From assembly GCA_910589045.1 (NCBI GenBank), contig CAJUSH010000024.1:1-50229 (forward strand): a DNA stretch of 50,229 bases. Reading direction: 5' to 3'. This document shows, one piece after another, positions 16,484-24,510 of the stretch. Origin of the DNA: an uncultured Eubacterium sp. (GTDB taxonomy: Bacteria > Bacillota_A > Clostridia > Lachnospirales > Lachnospiraceae). Numbering within the stretch: the stretch's first letter is position 1; each line of letters starts with the position of its first letter. A program made the translations under genes and the position numbers. Below the pieces are notes generated by a model, which saw only the letters and a list, made by a program, of their open reading frames with translations, had not been told where the DNA came from and made no database searches.

Positions 16484-16512
16484 ATTATACACATATATGA
16501 CGCATCAGACAA
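16484..16512 (-). promoter_or_regulatory. Promoter of the two-helix membrane protein gene
   Basis: On the minus strand a -35 box TTGTCT (16512-16507) and a consensus -10 box TATAAT (16489-16484) are 17 bases apart in an AT-rich patch, about 80 bases before the start codon at 16406. Confidence 0.75.
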
Positions 16513-16553
16513 TATATATATTTTTTGCATTTCACCGTGGCACCTCTATCCCG

Positions 16554-16725
16554 GTTACTATGCACGGCTCAAAAGCCGCTCATAGTAACGATTCGGGGCA
16601 ATATTCAGAGTTTTGCTTCGCAAAAATCGCCCCTCACACCTGAATCATGTGCTTACGGACTACCCTCGCTTCGCTGGGGCAGACCCTGCGCAGTAAATGC
16701 GCATTCCTGACCCGTGAAAAGCAGC
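16554..16725. repeat. Full copy of dispersed modular repeat (172 bp)
   Basis: Ends are GTTACTATGCAC (16554-16565) and GTGAAAAGCAGC (16714-16725), each matching the shared terminal sequence GTTACTTTTCAC at 10 of 12 positions in inverted orientation. Inside are three hairpins: GTTACTATG...CATAGTAAC (16554-16589) with an inner GGCT-AGCC stem; GGGGC...GCCCC with GCTTCGC at its tip; and GCGCA-GTAAA-TGCGC. The linker CTGAATCATGTGCTT is at 16640-16654. The element directly abuts the stop codon of the ABC exporter gene at 16726. Confidence 0.75.
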
Positions 16726-18639
16726 CTATCCCGCACTGCCGGTGTAGAGCTGATAATATTTCCCCTTCTGCTCCATGAGCTGCTCATGATTACCCCGCTC
16801 AATAATCCGCCCCTGCTCCAGAACGATAATACAATCACTGTTTCGCACGGTGGAAAGGCGGTGCGCAATGACAAACGTGGTCCGCCCCTTCATCAGATGA
16901 TCCATGCCCTCCTGCACGATGCGCTCGGTCCTCGTGTCGATAGAGCTGGTAGCCTCATCCAGAATCAGTGCCGGCGGATCGGCCACCGCCGCCCGGGCAA
17001 TAGCGAGAAGCTGGCGCTGTCCCTGGCTCAGCGCCGCGCCGTCACCGGTGAGCATCGTATCATACCCCTGGGGCAGATGTCTTATAAAGCCGTCCGCGTT
17101 CGCCAGCTTTGCCGCGGCAATAACCTCCTCGTCCGTCGCATCCAGCTTTCCGTAGCGGATATTTTCCATCACCGTGCCGGTAAAAAGGTGGGTATCCTGC
17201 AAAACCATGCCGAGGGAATGGCGCAGATCCGCCTTTTTGATCTTGTTGATATTGATGCCGTCGTAGCGGATCTTGCCGTCCTGAATATCGTAAAAGCGGT
17301 TGATCAGATTCGTGATCGTCGTCTTTCCCGCACCGGTAGAGCCAACAAAGGCAATCTTCTGCCCCGGTGTCGCATACAGATCCACATTTCTCAGCACGAG
17401 CTTTTCCGGTGTGTAGCCAAAATCCACATCATCGAACACAACATCGCCGGTCAGCTCCACATAATCCACGCTCTGGTCGGCCTGATGCACATGCTTCCAC
17501 GCCCAGAGCCCGCTTCGCGTGCCGCTCTCCACGAGCTTTCCGTTTTCCCTTTTGGCATTGACAAGCGTGACGTAGCCCGCATCCGCCTCCGGCTCCTCAT
17601 CCAGCAGCCGGAAAATACGGTCCGCGCCCGCAAGCGCCATCACCACCGAATTGAGCTGCTGGCTCACCTGGTTGATCGGCATGTAAAAGCTCTTGTTAAA
17701 GGTCAGAAAGCTTGCCAATGTGCCCAGGGTAAAGCCAAATCTGCCCGAGACGGCCAGCGCGCCGCCTACCATCGCGCAGAGCACATAGCTCACATTTCCA
17801 AGCTGTGCATTGATGGGTCCTAACATATTCACGAACTGGTTTGCATTGTAGGCGCTTTCAAAGAGTTCATTGTTCAGCTGCCGGAACCGGGCAAGTGCCT
17901 GCTCCTCATGACAGAACACCTTGACGACCTTCTGTCCCTCCATCAGCTCCTCGATATAGCCGTTGACCGTTCCAAGATCCCGCTGCTGCTGCACGAAATA
18001 GCGTCCGCTTAGGCCCGTCGCCTTTTTCGTGGAAAACAGGACAATTGCCACCATCACAAGCGTCACAAGGGTAAGCGGGATGCTCAAAAGCACCATGCTC
18101 ACAAACACGCTGACGATGGTGATGGCACTGTTCAGAAACTGCGGCATGCTCTGGGAGATCATCTGGCGCATGGTGTCAATGTCGTTCGTATACATGCTCA
18201 TCACGTCGCCGTGGGGATGCTCGTCAAAGTATTTAATGGGCAGCGTCTCCATGTGCACAAACATCTCGTTGCGCATGTGCATCAGCGTTCCCTGGGTCAC
18301 ATAGACCATGATCCGGTGCTGCGCAAACGCTGCCAGGACGCCCAGAAGATAGAAAATGCCCACCCGTGTAATCGCGTGCACAAGCCCGCTAAAATCCCTG
18401 CTCTGCGCCAGAAGCAGCGGCTTTACATACACATCGATCAGATCCTTCGTAAACCACGTTCCCTGCACGTTGCAGAGCACGCTTGCGAAAATAGCGATGA
18501 TCACAATCACGACATGCAGGGGATAATACTTCATCAGATAGCGCATAATCCGAAGAAAGGTCTGCCCCGGATGCTCCAGCTTCGGACGCGGCCCCCGCGG
18601 CCCCTTATTTCCTTTAAATTCTCTTACCCTTTCTGCCAT
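16726..18639 (-). CDS. ABC exporter half, ATPase-permease fusion with intact catalytic site
   Basis: This 637-residue half-transporter has an N-terminal six-helix exporter membrane domain (about 35-340) and a C-terminal ATPase domain. The Walker A is GSTGAGKTT, the Walker B LILDEATSSID with catalytic Glu, and the switch His is in VIAHRLSTV, all consensus. The ABC signature is degenerate (LSQGQRQLLAIARA). A basic, Gly/Pro-rich N-terminal extension (MAERVREFKGNKGPRGPRPK) precedes the first helix. Its start overlaps the partner gene's stop (TGATG). With the partner it should form a heterodimer in which the single working ATP site uses this Walker A/B and the partner's signature. Likely a multidrug or lipid/peptide exporter; substrate unknown. 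It is under MarR control by context. Confidence 0.93.
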   Translation of the reverse strand: MAERVREFKGNKGPRGPRPKLEHPGQTFLRIMRYLMKYYPLHVVIVIIAIFASVLCNVQGTWFTKDLIDVYVKPLLLAQSRDFSGLVHAITRVGIFYLLGVLAAFAQHRIMVYVTQGTLMHMRNEMFVHMETLPIKYFDEHPHGDVMSMYTNDIDTMRQMISQSMPQFLNSAITIVSVFVSMVLLSIPLTLVTLVMVAIVLFSTKKATGLSGRYFVQQQRDLGTVNGYIEELMEGQKVVKVFCHEEQALARFRQLNNELFESAYNANQFVNMLGPINAQLGNVSYVLCAMVGGALAVSGRFGFTLGTLASFLTFNKSFYMPINQVSQQLNSVVMALAGADRIFRLLDEEPEADAGYVTLVNAKRENGKLVESGTRSGLWAWKHVHQADQSVDYVELTGDVVFDDVDFGYTPEKLVLRNVDLYATPGQKIAFVGSTGAGKTTITNLINRFYDIQDGKIRYDGININKIKKADLRHSLGMVLQDTHLFTGTVMENIRYGKLDATDEEVIAAAKLANADGFIRHLPQGYDTMLTGDGAALSQGQRQLLAIARAAVADPPALILDEATSSIDTRTERIVQEGMDHLMKGRTTFVIAHRLSTVRNSDCIIVLEQGRIIERGNHEQLMEQKGKYYQLYTGSAG

Positions 18640-20390
18640 CAGCTCTCACCTGCCTTCTCGTCAAAGTCACCGCCGCCCCGGGTCTGGGATTCATAAATAT
18701 CGCGGTAAATTTCATTGCTTTCAAGTAGTCTCTCATGTGTATCAAAGCCAAGGATCTTCCCGTCCTCCATCACGATGATCCGGTCGGCACCCTGTACCGA
18801 CGAGATCCGCTGCGCAATGATAAGCTTTGTCGTGTCGGGAATATGTTCTGCAAAGGCACGGCGAATCTTCGCGTCGGTCGCCGTATCCACCGCGCTTGTG
18901 CTGTCGTCGAGAATCAGTATTTTCGGCTGCTTTAACAGTGCCCGCGCAATACACAGCCGCTGCTTCTGCCCGCCGGAGAGATTGCTGCCGCCCTGCTCCA
19001 GACAGGTATCATAGCCGTCGGGAAAGCGCACGATAAACTCATCCGCGCAGGCAAGGCGGCAGACCTCCCTGCACTGCTCCTCGCTGGCCTGCTCATTTCC
19101 CCAGCGCAGATTTTCTAAAATCGTGCCGGAAAAAAGCACGTTTTTCTGCAGGACAACGGCAACCTCATTGCGCAGCGTATCCAGATCGTACGTGCGGACA
19201 TCCTTGCCGCCCACGCTCACCGCGCCATCCGTCACGTCATAGAGACGGCTGATCAGGTTTACGAGGCTCGACTTCGAGCTTCCCGTACTGCCGATGATGC
19301 CGATGGTTTCCCCCGCACGGATATCCAGATTGATATCCTTCAAAATCGGATGCTCCAGATTGCCGTGGTAATCAAAGCTGACCCCGTCAAAGCGGATGCT
19401 TCCGTCGCACACCTCAAAATCCGGATTCGCGGGATTTGTCAGGGTGCTCTTCTCGTTGATGACCTCCGCCACACGCCGCCCGCTGGCCGCCGACATCGTA
19501 ATCATAACAAACACCATGGACAGCATCATCAGATGCATCAAAATATTCATGCAGTAGGTCAGCATACTCATGAGATCACCCGTGCTAAGACCCTCCAAAA
19601 CAACCATCCGGGCACCCAGCCACGAAATCAGGAGGATACAGCTGTACACCGTAAACTGCATGAGCGGCGCGTTGAGGGAGATCAGCTTCTCCGCCCGCAC
19701 AAACATGCGGTAAACGTTGCTGCTGGCCGCCGTAAACCGCTCCTTCTCATAGTCCTCCCGCACAAATGCCTTCACCACACGGATTCCCGCAACATTTTCC
19801 TGCACGCTGGCATTGAGATCATCATACTTTTCAAACACCTGTGAAAAATAGCGGTGCGTTCTCATCATAAGCATCGTGAGCAGCGCTGCCAGGAGAATGA
19901 CTGCGATCAGATAGATGTTTGCAAGCCGCGGGCAAATGATATAGCTCATCACCATCGCACAGATCATGCTGATGGGCGCCCGGATGCACATGCGCAGAAT
20001 CATCTGGTATGCGTTCTGCAGGTTTGTGACATCCGTGGTCAGACGTGTCACAAGGCCCGCCGTTGAAAATTTGTCGATATTGGCAAAGGAAAAGGTCTGG
20101 ATGTTCGCAAACATCGCCTCCCGCAGATTGCGCGCGAAGCCCGTCGAAGCCTTGGCGCCGAAATGTCCGCCGCCAAGTCCGCCAAGCAGGCCGATGAGCG
20201 CGAGCACCAGCATCGTGAAGCCCACCATATAAATGTGATGCAGGTCGCCCTTATCCACGCCGTCATCGATAATGGATGCCATCAGAAACGGAATGATCGT
20301 CTCCATCAGAACCTCCAAAATCATACACAGCGGCGTAGCGATGGATGCCACCTTAAACTCCTTGACCTGTGCCCCTAATGTTTTCAGCAT
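18639..20390 (-). CDS. ABC exporter half, ATPase-permease fusion with degenerate catalytic site
   Basis: The 583-residue partner half has six membrane helices (about 15-300) and an ATPase domain with an altered site: Walker A reads GSTGSSKSS, with Ser in place of the usual Gly before Lys; Walker B ends LILDDSTSAVD, with Asp in place of the catalytic Glu; and the switch position is Gln (IIAQRISSV) instead of His. Its signature LSGGQKQRLCIARA is consensus. The same set of changes is known in the degenerate subunits of heterodimeric exporters such as TM287/288. The start at 20390 has GGAAGTG upstream. It follows the unrecognised 284-residue gene by 54 bases and overlaps the partner gene by one base. 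Confidence 0.93.
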   Translation of the reverse strand: MLKTLGAQVKEFKVASIATPLCMILEVLMETIIPFLMASIIDDGVDKGDLHHIYMVGFTMLVLALIGLLGGLGGGHFGAKASTGFARNLREAMFANIQTFSFANIDKFSTAGLVTRLTTDVTNLQNAYQMILRMCIRAPISMICAMVMSYIICPRLANIYLIAVILLAALLTMLMMRTHRYFSQVFEKYDDLNASVQENVAGIRVVKAFVREDYEKERFTAASSNVYRMFVRAEKLISLNAPLMQFTVYSCILLISWLGARMVVLEGLSTGDLMSMLTYCMNILMHLMMLSMVFVMITMSAASGRRVAEVINEKSTLTNPANPDFEVCDGSIRFDGVSFDYHGNLEHPILKDINLDIRAGETIGIIGSTGSSKSSLVNLISRLYDVTDGAVSVGGKDVRTYDLDTLRNEVAVVLQKNVLFSGTILENLRWGNEQASEEQCREVCRLACADEFIVRFPDGYDTCLEQGGSNLSGGQKQRLCIARALLKQPKILILDDSTSAVDTATDAKIRRAFAEHIPDTTKLIIAQRISSVQGADRIIVMEDGKILGFDTHERLLESNEIYRDIYESQTRGGGDFDEKAGES

Positions 20391-20444
20391 TGTTCTATCA
20401 CTTCCTTTTTTCGTTTTTTATTCCGGGATGCCTGTACGCTTCCC

Positions 20445-21299
20445 TCATTTCTGCGCCGGGTCCGTCGTGACCACGAGCGCCTCCATCTCGTAGATCATGC
20501 CCTGTCTGAGGTCGTAGGGCCACGGGAATATGTGCCGGTCCGTGAGCAGGAGATTTTTTCCGTCCGCCCGCCGCTTCAGATCATCCAGCGCCTGCCGCGC
20601 CCCCTCCACGCTCCCGGGCACGCCCACGCGGGATTTCTCCGCCGAGACGAACAGCCGCCGGCCTGCCGCCGCAAGCAGTTTGTCGTTGATCTCCTCCATG
20701 AGCCTGCAGTTCTCCTGAGCGATGCGCCGGAAAATCGTCTCCTCCCGCTGCGCAATGGCCTGCATATAGGCCTCCCAGATCCACGGCAGCATGTGGTTGA
20801 TCTGGCTGTGCACACCTGAAACCGCCACGTAATCCGCCCAGGGAAGCACCAGCTTCTTCCGCTGCTTTTGCGAAAACCGGTACATCTCCTCCACGTCCGG
20901 CATCACATACTCCGCCAGCGCCCCGAGATCGATCCCCTTTCCCTTTCGGTTGATTGCCCCCTGTATCCGCTGGCAAAGCGCCTGATACTGCTCCGGACGG
21001 ATAGCGAGAAAATCGCCCGTCAAAAGCCTGATCTTTTTGCGGCGGGCCGCCGGGACGCGCTTTAAGCCCTCCCGCATCGCCCCCTCCTCCAGATCAAAGA
21101 GATAGATCTTTCCGAAAAATTTCGAAAAATGCGCCAGGTCGTAGTCATTGCAGACGCCCGCCCCCACAATCAGGATACTCGTATCCCGTTTGCTGTAGCG
21201 GATGATCCAGTCGCTCCACTGTTTGCGGTAGTCCGCCCAGTCATCCCATGCCCGCGGCATCACATGCCGCTTTTCCAACGCGTCATATACTGTCATCAT
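20445..21299 (-). CDS. Unrecognised Rossmann-like (possible SAM-binding) protein
   Basis: I do not recognise this 284-residue soluble protein. Residues 40-110 look like the first half of a class I methyltransferase fold: ILIVGAGVCNDYDL (glycine-rich loop with Asn-Asp), YLFDLEEGAM (acidic end of the second strand) and RLLTGDFLAI. The middle is helical, with conserved-looking ADYVAVSGVHSQINHMLPWI. The C terminus, TDRHIFPWPYDLRQGMIYEM, is aromatic-rich. The gene starts inside the marR gene (17-base overlap) and precedes the exporter genes, so it belongs to a MarR-controlled operon. A role in modifying the exported compound is possible but is only inference. ATG at 21299 and 21296 are both possible starts. 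Confidence 0.7.
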   Translation of the reverse strand: MMTVYDALEKRHVMPRAWDDWADYRKQWSDWIIRYSKRDTSILIVGAGVCNDYDLAHFSKFFGKIYLFDLEEGAMREGLKRVPAARRKKIRLLTGDFLAIRPEQYQALCQRIQGAINRKGKGIDLGALAEYVMPDVEEMYRFSQKQRKKLVLPWADYVAVSGVHSQINHMLPWIWEAYMQAIAQREETIFRRIAQENCRLMEEINDKLLAAAGRRLFVSAEKSRVGVPGSVEGARQALDDLKRRADGKNLLLTDRHIFPWPYDLRQGMIYEMEALVVTTDPAQK

Positions 21300-21777
21300 T
21301 TTTACACATCCAATCCGGTCTGCGAACCTCCTTCGGTTCCCCGCTAATATTTTTTATCATCTGGTCCAATACACGGGAAAAAACTTCCATATCCGCCTCG
21401 TCAATCCCCTGCTTGATCAGCCGCTCATGTTCCTCAATCTCCTCCACAATGTGCTGATGAAGCTCCATCGCCCGCGGCGTGCGGCTGATACACTTATAAC
21501 GGCTGTCGTACTCCGAAATGCTGCGCCGGATCAGTCCCTTTGCCTCCAGCTCATTGAGCTGCTGCGTCAGCGCCGATTTTTTAATGTGAAGATCCGTCTC
21601 AATATTTTTCTGCCAGACCTCCTGTGCGGCATGCTCATCCAGATAGCGCAAAATCCAGCCATCCGTCATGGAGATGCCGTAATTTTCCTCCCGTTCCCGG
21701 CTCTTTTGATCAATTCGCCGTCTCATACATTGGTTAAAGTACTTCATACGAAAACCAATGTAATCCTTTCTCTCCAA
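21283..21777 (-). CDS. MarR family transcriptional regulator
   Basis: The 164-residue protein has the MarR arrangement of dimerising end helices around a winged helix: MTDGWILRYLDEHAAQ, the recognition region KSALTQQLNELEAKGLIRRS, then the wing SEYDSRYKCISRTPRA. It is the first gene of a MarR / unknown / ABC exporter / ABC exporter operon, an arrangement in which the regulator usually represses the exporter until a ligand binds. The coding region overlaps the next gene by 17 bases. Repeated AAACTGTTT and GTTTAAAAG motifs downstream of the promoter are probable binding sites (21832-21907). Confidence 0.9.
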   Translation of the reverse strand: MERKDYIGFRMKYFNQCMRRRIDQKSREREENYGISMTDGWILRYLDEHAAQEVWQKNIETDLHIKKSALTQQLNELEAKGLIRRSISEYDSRYKCISRTPRAMELHQHIVEEIEEHERLIKQGIDEADMEVFSRVLDQMIKNISGEPKEVRRPDWMCKNDDSI

Positions 21778-21831
21778 GCTCCCACCTCACTTTTTTCCTC
21801 AGCAGCCGCGCTCCGTGCTGCCTTCTTTTTT

Positions 21832-21907
21832 GTTTAAAAGCAAAACTGTTTGTCTTTTAAACTGTTTTATCTTTAAACTATTCTAGCATAACAATTCGAT
21901 TTGTCAA
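21832..21907 (-). promoter_or_regulatory. Promoter and probable MarR operator of the exporter operon
   Basis: On the minus strand -35 TTGACA (21907-21902) and -10 TAGAAT (21885-21880) are 16 bases apart. Immediately downstream lie a 9-base perfect inverted repeat, GTTTAAAAG (21832-21840) and CTTTTAAAC (21854-21862), and a direct repeat of AAACTGTTT spaced 16 bases (21843 and 21859). Sites just after the -10 box are well placed for repression by the MarR protein. Protein binding is inferred. Confidence 0.75.
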
Positions 21908-21936
21908 TAGACTTTTTCTCCGGATTCTGCTACAAT
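21908..21936 (+). promoter_or_regulatory. Promoter of truA, apparently giving a leaderless mRNA
   Basis: A -10 box TACAAT (21931-21936) lies only seven bases before the truA ATG at 21944, with a weak -35 TAGACT (21908-21913) 17 bases upstream. It directly abuts the -35 box of the divergent marR promoter. No ribosome binding site is present between the -10 box and the ATG. Confidence 0.55.
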
Positions 21937-21943
21937 CAGAGCT

Positions 21944-22684
21944 ATGAAAAATTATAAGCTCATCATTGCCTATGACGGCACCAGATACTTCGGCTGGGAG
22001 CACCAGCCGGGCAAAGACACCATTCAGGGAAAAATAGAGTGCGTATTGCAGCGCATGTGTGATATGGAGGACATACCCGAGGTCATCGGCGCCGGGCGTA
22101 CCGACGCGGGCGTTCACGCAAAGGCCATGACTGCCAGCGTGCGGCTTTCCACCGCCCTCTCCCCCTCGCAGATCCGGGACTACCTCAACCGCTATCTGCC
22201 CGACGATATCGGCATCGTGGAGGTGCGTGAGGCATCCGAGCGCTTTCACGCCCGCTACAAGGCAGTCGGAAAAACCTATTCCTACACCTGCTACGTGGGC
22301 AGCGGGAAGCCGGTCTTTTTCCGCCGTTACGTCTCACGTTTGGATTTTGAGCCGGACGTGGAGGCCATGGCTAAGGCGGCGGCATATTTACAGGGGGAGC
22401 ACGATTTCAAAAGCTTCTGCGGCAATCCGAAGATGAAAAAATCCACGGTTCGTCTCGTGGATTCCGTCACCGTCAGACGCAGCAAAAACCAGATCTATTT
22501 TACGTTCCACGGGACGGGATTTTTGCAGCATATGGTGCGCATCATGGTCGGCACACTGCTCGAGGTGGGCGCCGGACGGCTGCACCCGGAACAGATGAGC
22601 GAAATTTTAGAAGCAAAGGACAGGCGCATGGCAGGGCCTACCGCCCCGGCCTGCGGGCTTTGTCTGGAAAAAGTAGATTACTAG
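21944..22684 (+). CDS. truA: tRNA pseudouridine(38-40) synthase
   Basis: This 246-residue enzyme isomerises uridines 38, 39 and 40 in tRNA anticodon arms. The catalytic aspartate is in GAGRTDAGVHA (about residue 52), and other family motifs are IAYDGTRYFGWEHQPG, FHARYKAVGKTYSY and FLQHMVRIMVGTLLEVG. Length is normal. The start matches the usual N terminus of TruA, yet there is no Shine-Dalgarno sequence and the predicted transcript begins at or within a base or so of the ATG. It is the first gene of a plus-strand pair with nfo. Confidence 0.95.
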   Translation: MKNYKLIIAYDGTRYFGWEHQPGKDTIQGKIECVLQRMCDMEDIPEVIGAGRTDAGVHAKAMTASVRLSTALSPSQIRDYLNRYLPDDIGIVEVREASERFHARYKAVGKTYSYTCYVGSGKPVFFRRYVSRLDFEPDVEAMAKAAAYLQGEHDFKSFCGNPKMKKSTVRLVDSVTVRRSKNQIYFTFHGTGFLQHMVRIMVGTLLEVGAGRLHPEQMSEILEAKDRRMAGPTAPACGLCLEKVDY

Positions 22685-22697
22685 CAAGGAGGAGCTT

Positions 22698-23567
22698 ATG
22701 CCCGATATCAAATTAGGATCACATGTGGGTATGTCCGGCAGGGACATGTTTTTAAATTCCGTAAAGGAGGCGCTTCTTTACGGTGCCAACACGTTCATGG
22801 TCTACACCGGAGCGCCCCAGAACACCCGCAGAAAGGAAATTGACGAGCTCAACATCCCTGCGGCCCACGCGCTCATGGCAGAAAACGGCATCGACGAATT
22901 TGTCGTGCACGCGCCCTACATCATCAATCTCGCCAACACCGTAAAACCCGAGACCTACGAGCTGGCGGTGACTTTCCTGCGAACGGAGCTCGAGCGAACC
23001 ATCGCCATGGGAAGCCATGTGCTCGTCCTGCATCCCGGCTCCCATGTGAACGCGGGCGTTGAGGCGGGAACCGCGCAGATTATCAAGGGGTTAAATGAGG
23101 TAATCACCCCGGATCTGGACTGCGTCATCGCCCTGGAAACGATGGCTGGCAAAGGCTCTGAGATCGGCCGCAGTTTTGAGGAACTTGCCGCCATCTACGA
23201 CGGCGTACACTGCAGTGACAAGCTGCGGGTCTGCTTCGACACCTGCCACACTCACGACGCGGGCTACGACACGGCCGGGGATTTTGACAGCGTTATCGAA
23301 CAATTTGACCGGGTTCTCGGGAAAGACCAGATTGCCGTGTTCCACATCAACGACTCCAAAAACGCCCGCGGCGCCCACAAAGACCGCCACGAAAACCTGG
23401 GTCTTGGCGCGCTGGGCTTTGAGGCACTCAAAAGGATCGTCTGGCATCCGGATTTCCTGGATGTTCCGAAAATCCTCGAAACGCCCTGGATCAAAAATCC
23501 CGACAACCCGAAGGATACCCACGCGCCCTATAAAGAGGAGATTGCACGGCTGAGGGAAGGGCATTAA
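22698..23567 (+). CDS. nfo: Endonuclease IV (AP endonuclease)
   Basis: The 289-residue product cleaves DNA at abasic sites in base excision repair, using a trinuclear zinc centre. Family motifs are GSHVGMSG at the start, NTFMVYTGAPQN, VHAPYIINLAN, LVLHPGSHVNAG, ALETMAGKGSEIG, CFDTCHTHDAGYD, FHINDSKNARGAHKDRHENLGLG and LETPW. All the expected His, Glu and Asp metal ligands appear present. Its ATG has AAGGAGG eight bases upstream, 13 bases after the truA stop, so the two genes are probably co-transcribed. Confidence 0.95.
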   Translation: MPDIKLGSHVGMSGRDMFLNSVKEALLYGANTFMVYTGAPQNTRRKEIDELNIPAAHALMAENGIDEFVVHAPYIINLANTVKPETYELAVTFLRTELERTIAMGSHVLVLHPGSHVNAGVEAGTAQIIKGLNEVITPDLDCVIALETMAGKGSEIGRSFEELAAIYDGVHCSDKLRVCFDTCHTHDAGYDTAGDFDSVIEQFDRVLGKDQIAVFHINDSKNARGAHKDRHENLGLGALGFEALKRIVWHPDFLDVPKILETPWIKNPDNPKDTHAPYKEEIARLREGH

Positions 23568-23612
23568 AAATTACAGCCAGACATTTATTAAGGGAGCTCA
23601 GACAGATGAAAT

Positions 23613-24362
23613 ATGAAATCCGTTGAATTTGGAAAGTCAAATAAAGATGTAATGATTCTTCTTCATGGCGGCGGTCTTTCATGGTGGAATTATAGGGAAA
23701 CGGCAGAGCTGCTTAAAAACCGTTTTCATATTGTAATACCGATATTAAACGGCCATGCCGGAAGTGATAAAGCCTTTACCACAATTGAAAATAATGCCAG
23801 AGAAATTATTTCATATATTGATGAAAACTTCGATGGCCATGTTCTGTTAGCAGGAGGTCTTTCGCTTGGTGGACAGGTGTTAGTAGAAATGCTCTCACAA
23901 AGAAATAATATTTGTGAATTTGCCGCGATAGAAAGTGCGCTGGTTATGCCAATGAGAATAACAGAATTTTTTATTACTCCCGCGTTCTCGTTGTGTTACC
24001 CCCTCATAAAAAAGCGGTGGTTTGCAAAACTGCAGTTCGAATCCCTGCATATTCTTTCATCACTGTTTGAGGATTATTTTCATGACAGTTCACTGATAAA
24101 AAAAGAAGATATGATTTCTTTTCTGAAAGCCAATTCCAGTTATAGGTTAAAAGAAGCAATCGCCGGATGTCAGGCAAAAACTCTTATACTCGTTGGCGGG
24201 AAAGAACGGAGAATTATGAAAATGTCTGCCGAATTACTGAATAGAAAAATCACTAAGTCAAGGCTTGAGATTTTGCCCCAATATAATCATGGAGATTTAA
24301 GCATCAATCATAGCATGGAATATGCAAAAAAGCTGCTGCAACTTATTCATGCACAGGAATGA
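23613..24362 (+). CDS. Alpha/beta hydrolase (possible frameshift at the start)
   Basis: This 249-residue protein has an alpha/beta hydrolase core: LLHGGGLSWWNYRE (oxyanion region), LAGGLSLGGQ (nucleophile Ser in GLSLGG) and a C-terminal histidine in PQYNHGDLSI. The acid is probably in the ILVGGKERR region. The substrate is unknown. It is clearly AT-richer than its neighbours, suggesting later acquisition. The best ribosome site (AGGGAG, 23591-23596) serves an out-of-frame ATG at 23605 that gives only MKYEIR before a stop; removing one T near 23623 would join that start to the main frame. The ATG at 23613 is 16 bases from the site. The gene may therefore have a recent N-terminal frameshift. 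Confidence 0.75.
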   Translation: MKSVEFGKSNKDVMILLHGGGLSWWNYRETAELLKNRFHIVIPILNGHAGSDKAFTTIENNAREIISYIDENFDGHVLLAGGLSLGGQVLVEMLSQRNNICEFAAIESALVMPMRITEFFITPAFSLCYPLIKKRWFAKLQFESLHILSSLFEDYFHDSSLIKKEDMISFLKANSSYRLKEAIAGCQAKTLILVGGKERRIMKMSAELLNRKITKSRLEILPQYNHGDLSINHSMEYAKKLLQLIHAQE

Positions 24363-24510
24363 TAAACGGCCCCCGCAGGAAAGCTCACAGCCCCTGACTC
24401 CGAAACATGGTTTTCCGGAAACACAAATTCCCCCGTCCGGACCGTCCCATCCCCGTTTTTCTCCGCAAAAAGCGCCTGCCTTCCCTTGTGCAAAGCCAGC
24501 TTTGACACAT

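Noticed and set aside
24035..24044. GTTCGAATCC, a perfect tRNA T-loop match
   Set aside because: It lies inside the hydrolase gene and encodes FES of the protein; no acceptor, D or anticodon arms surround it, so it is not a tRNA.
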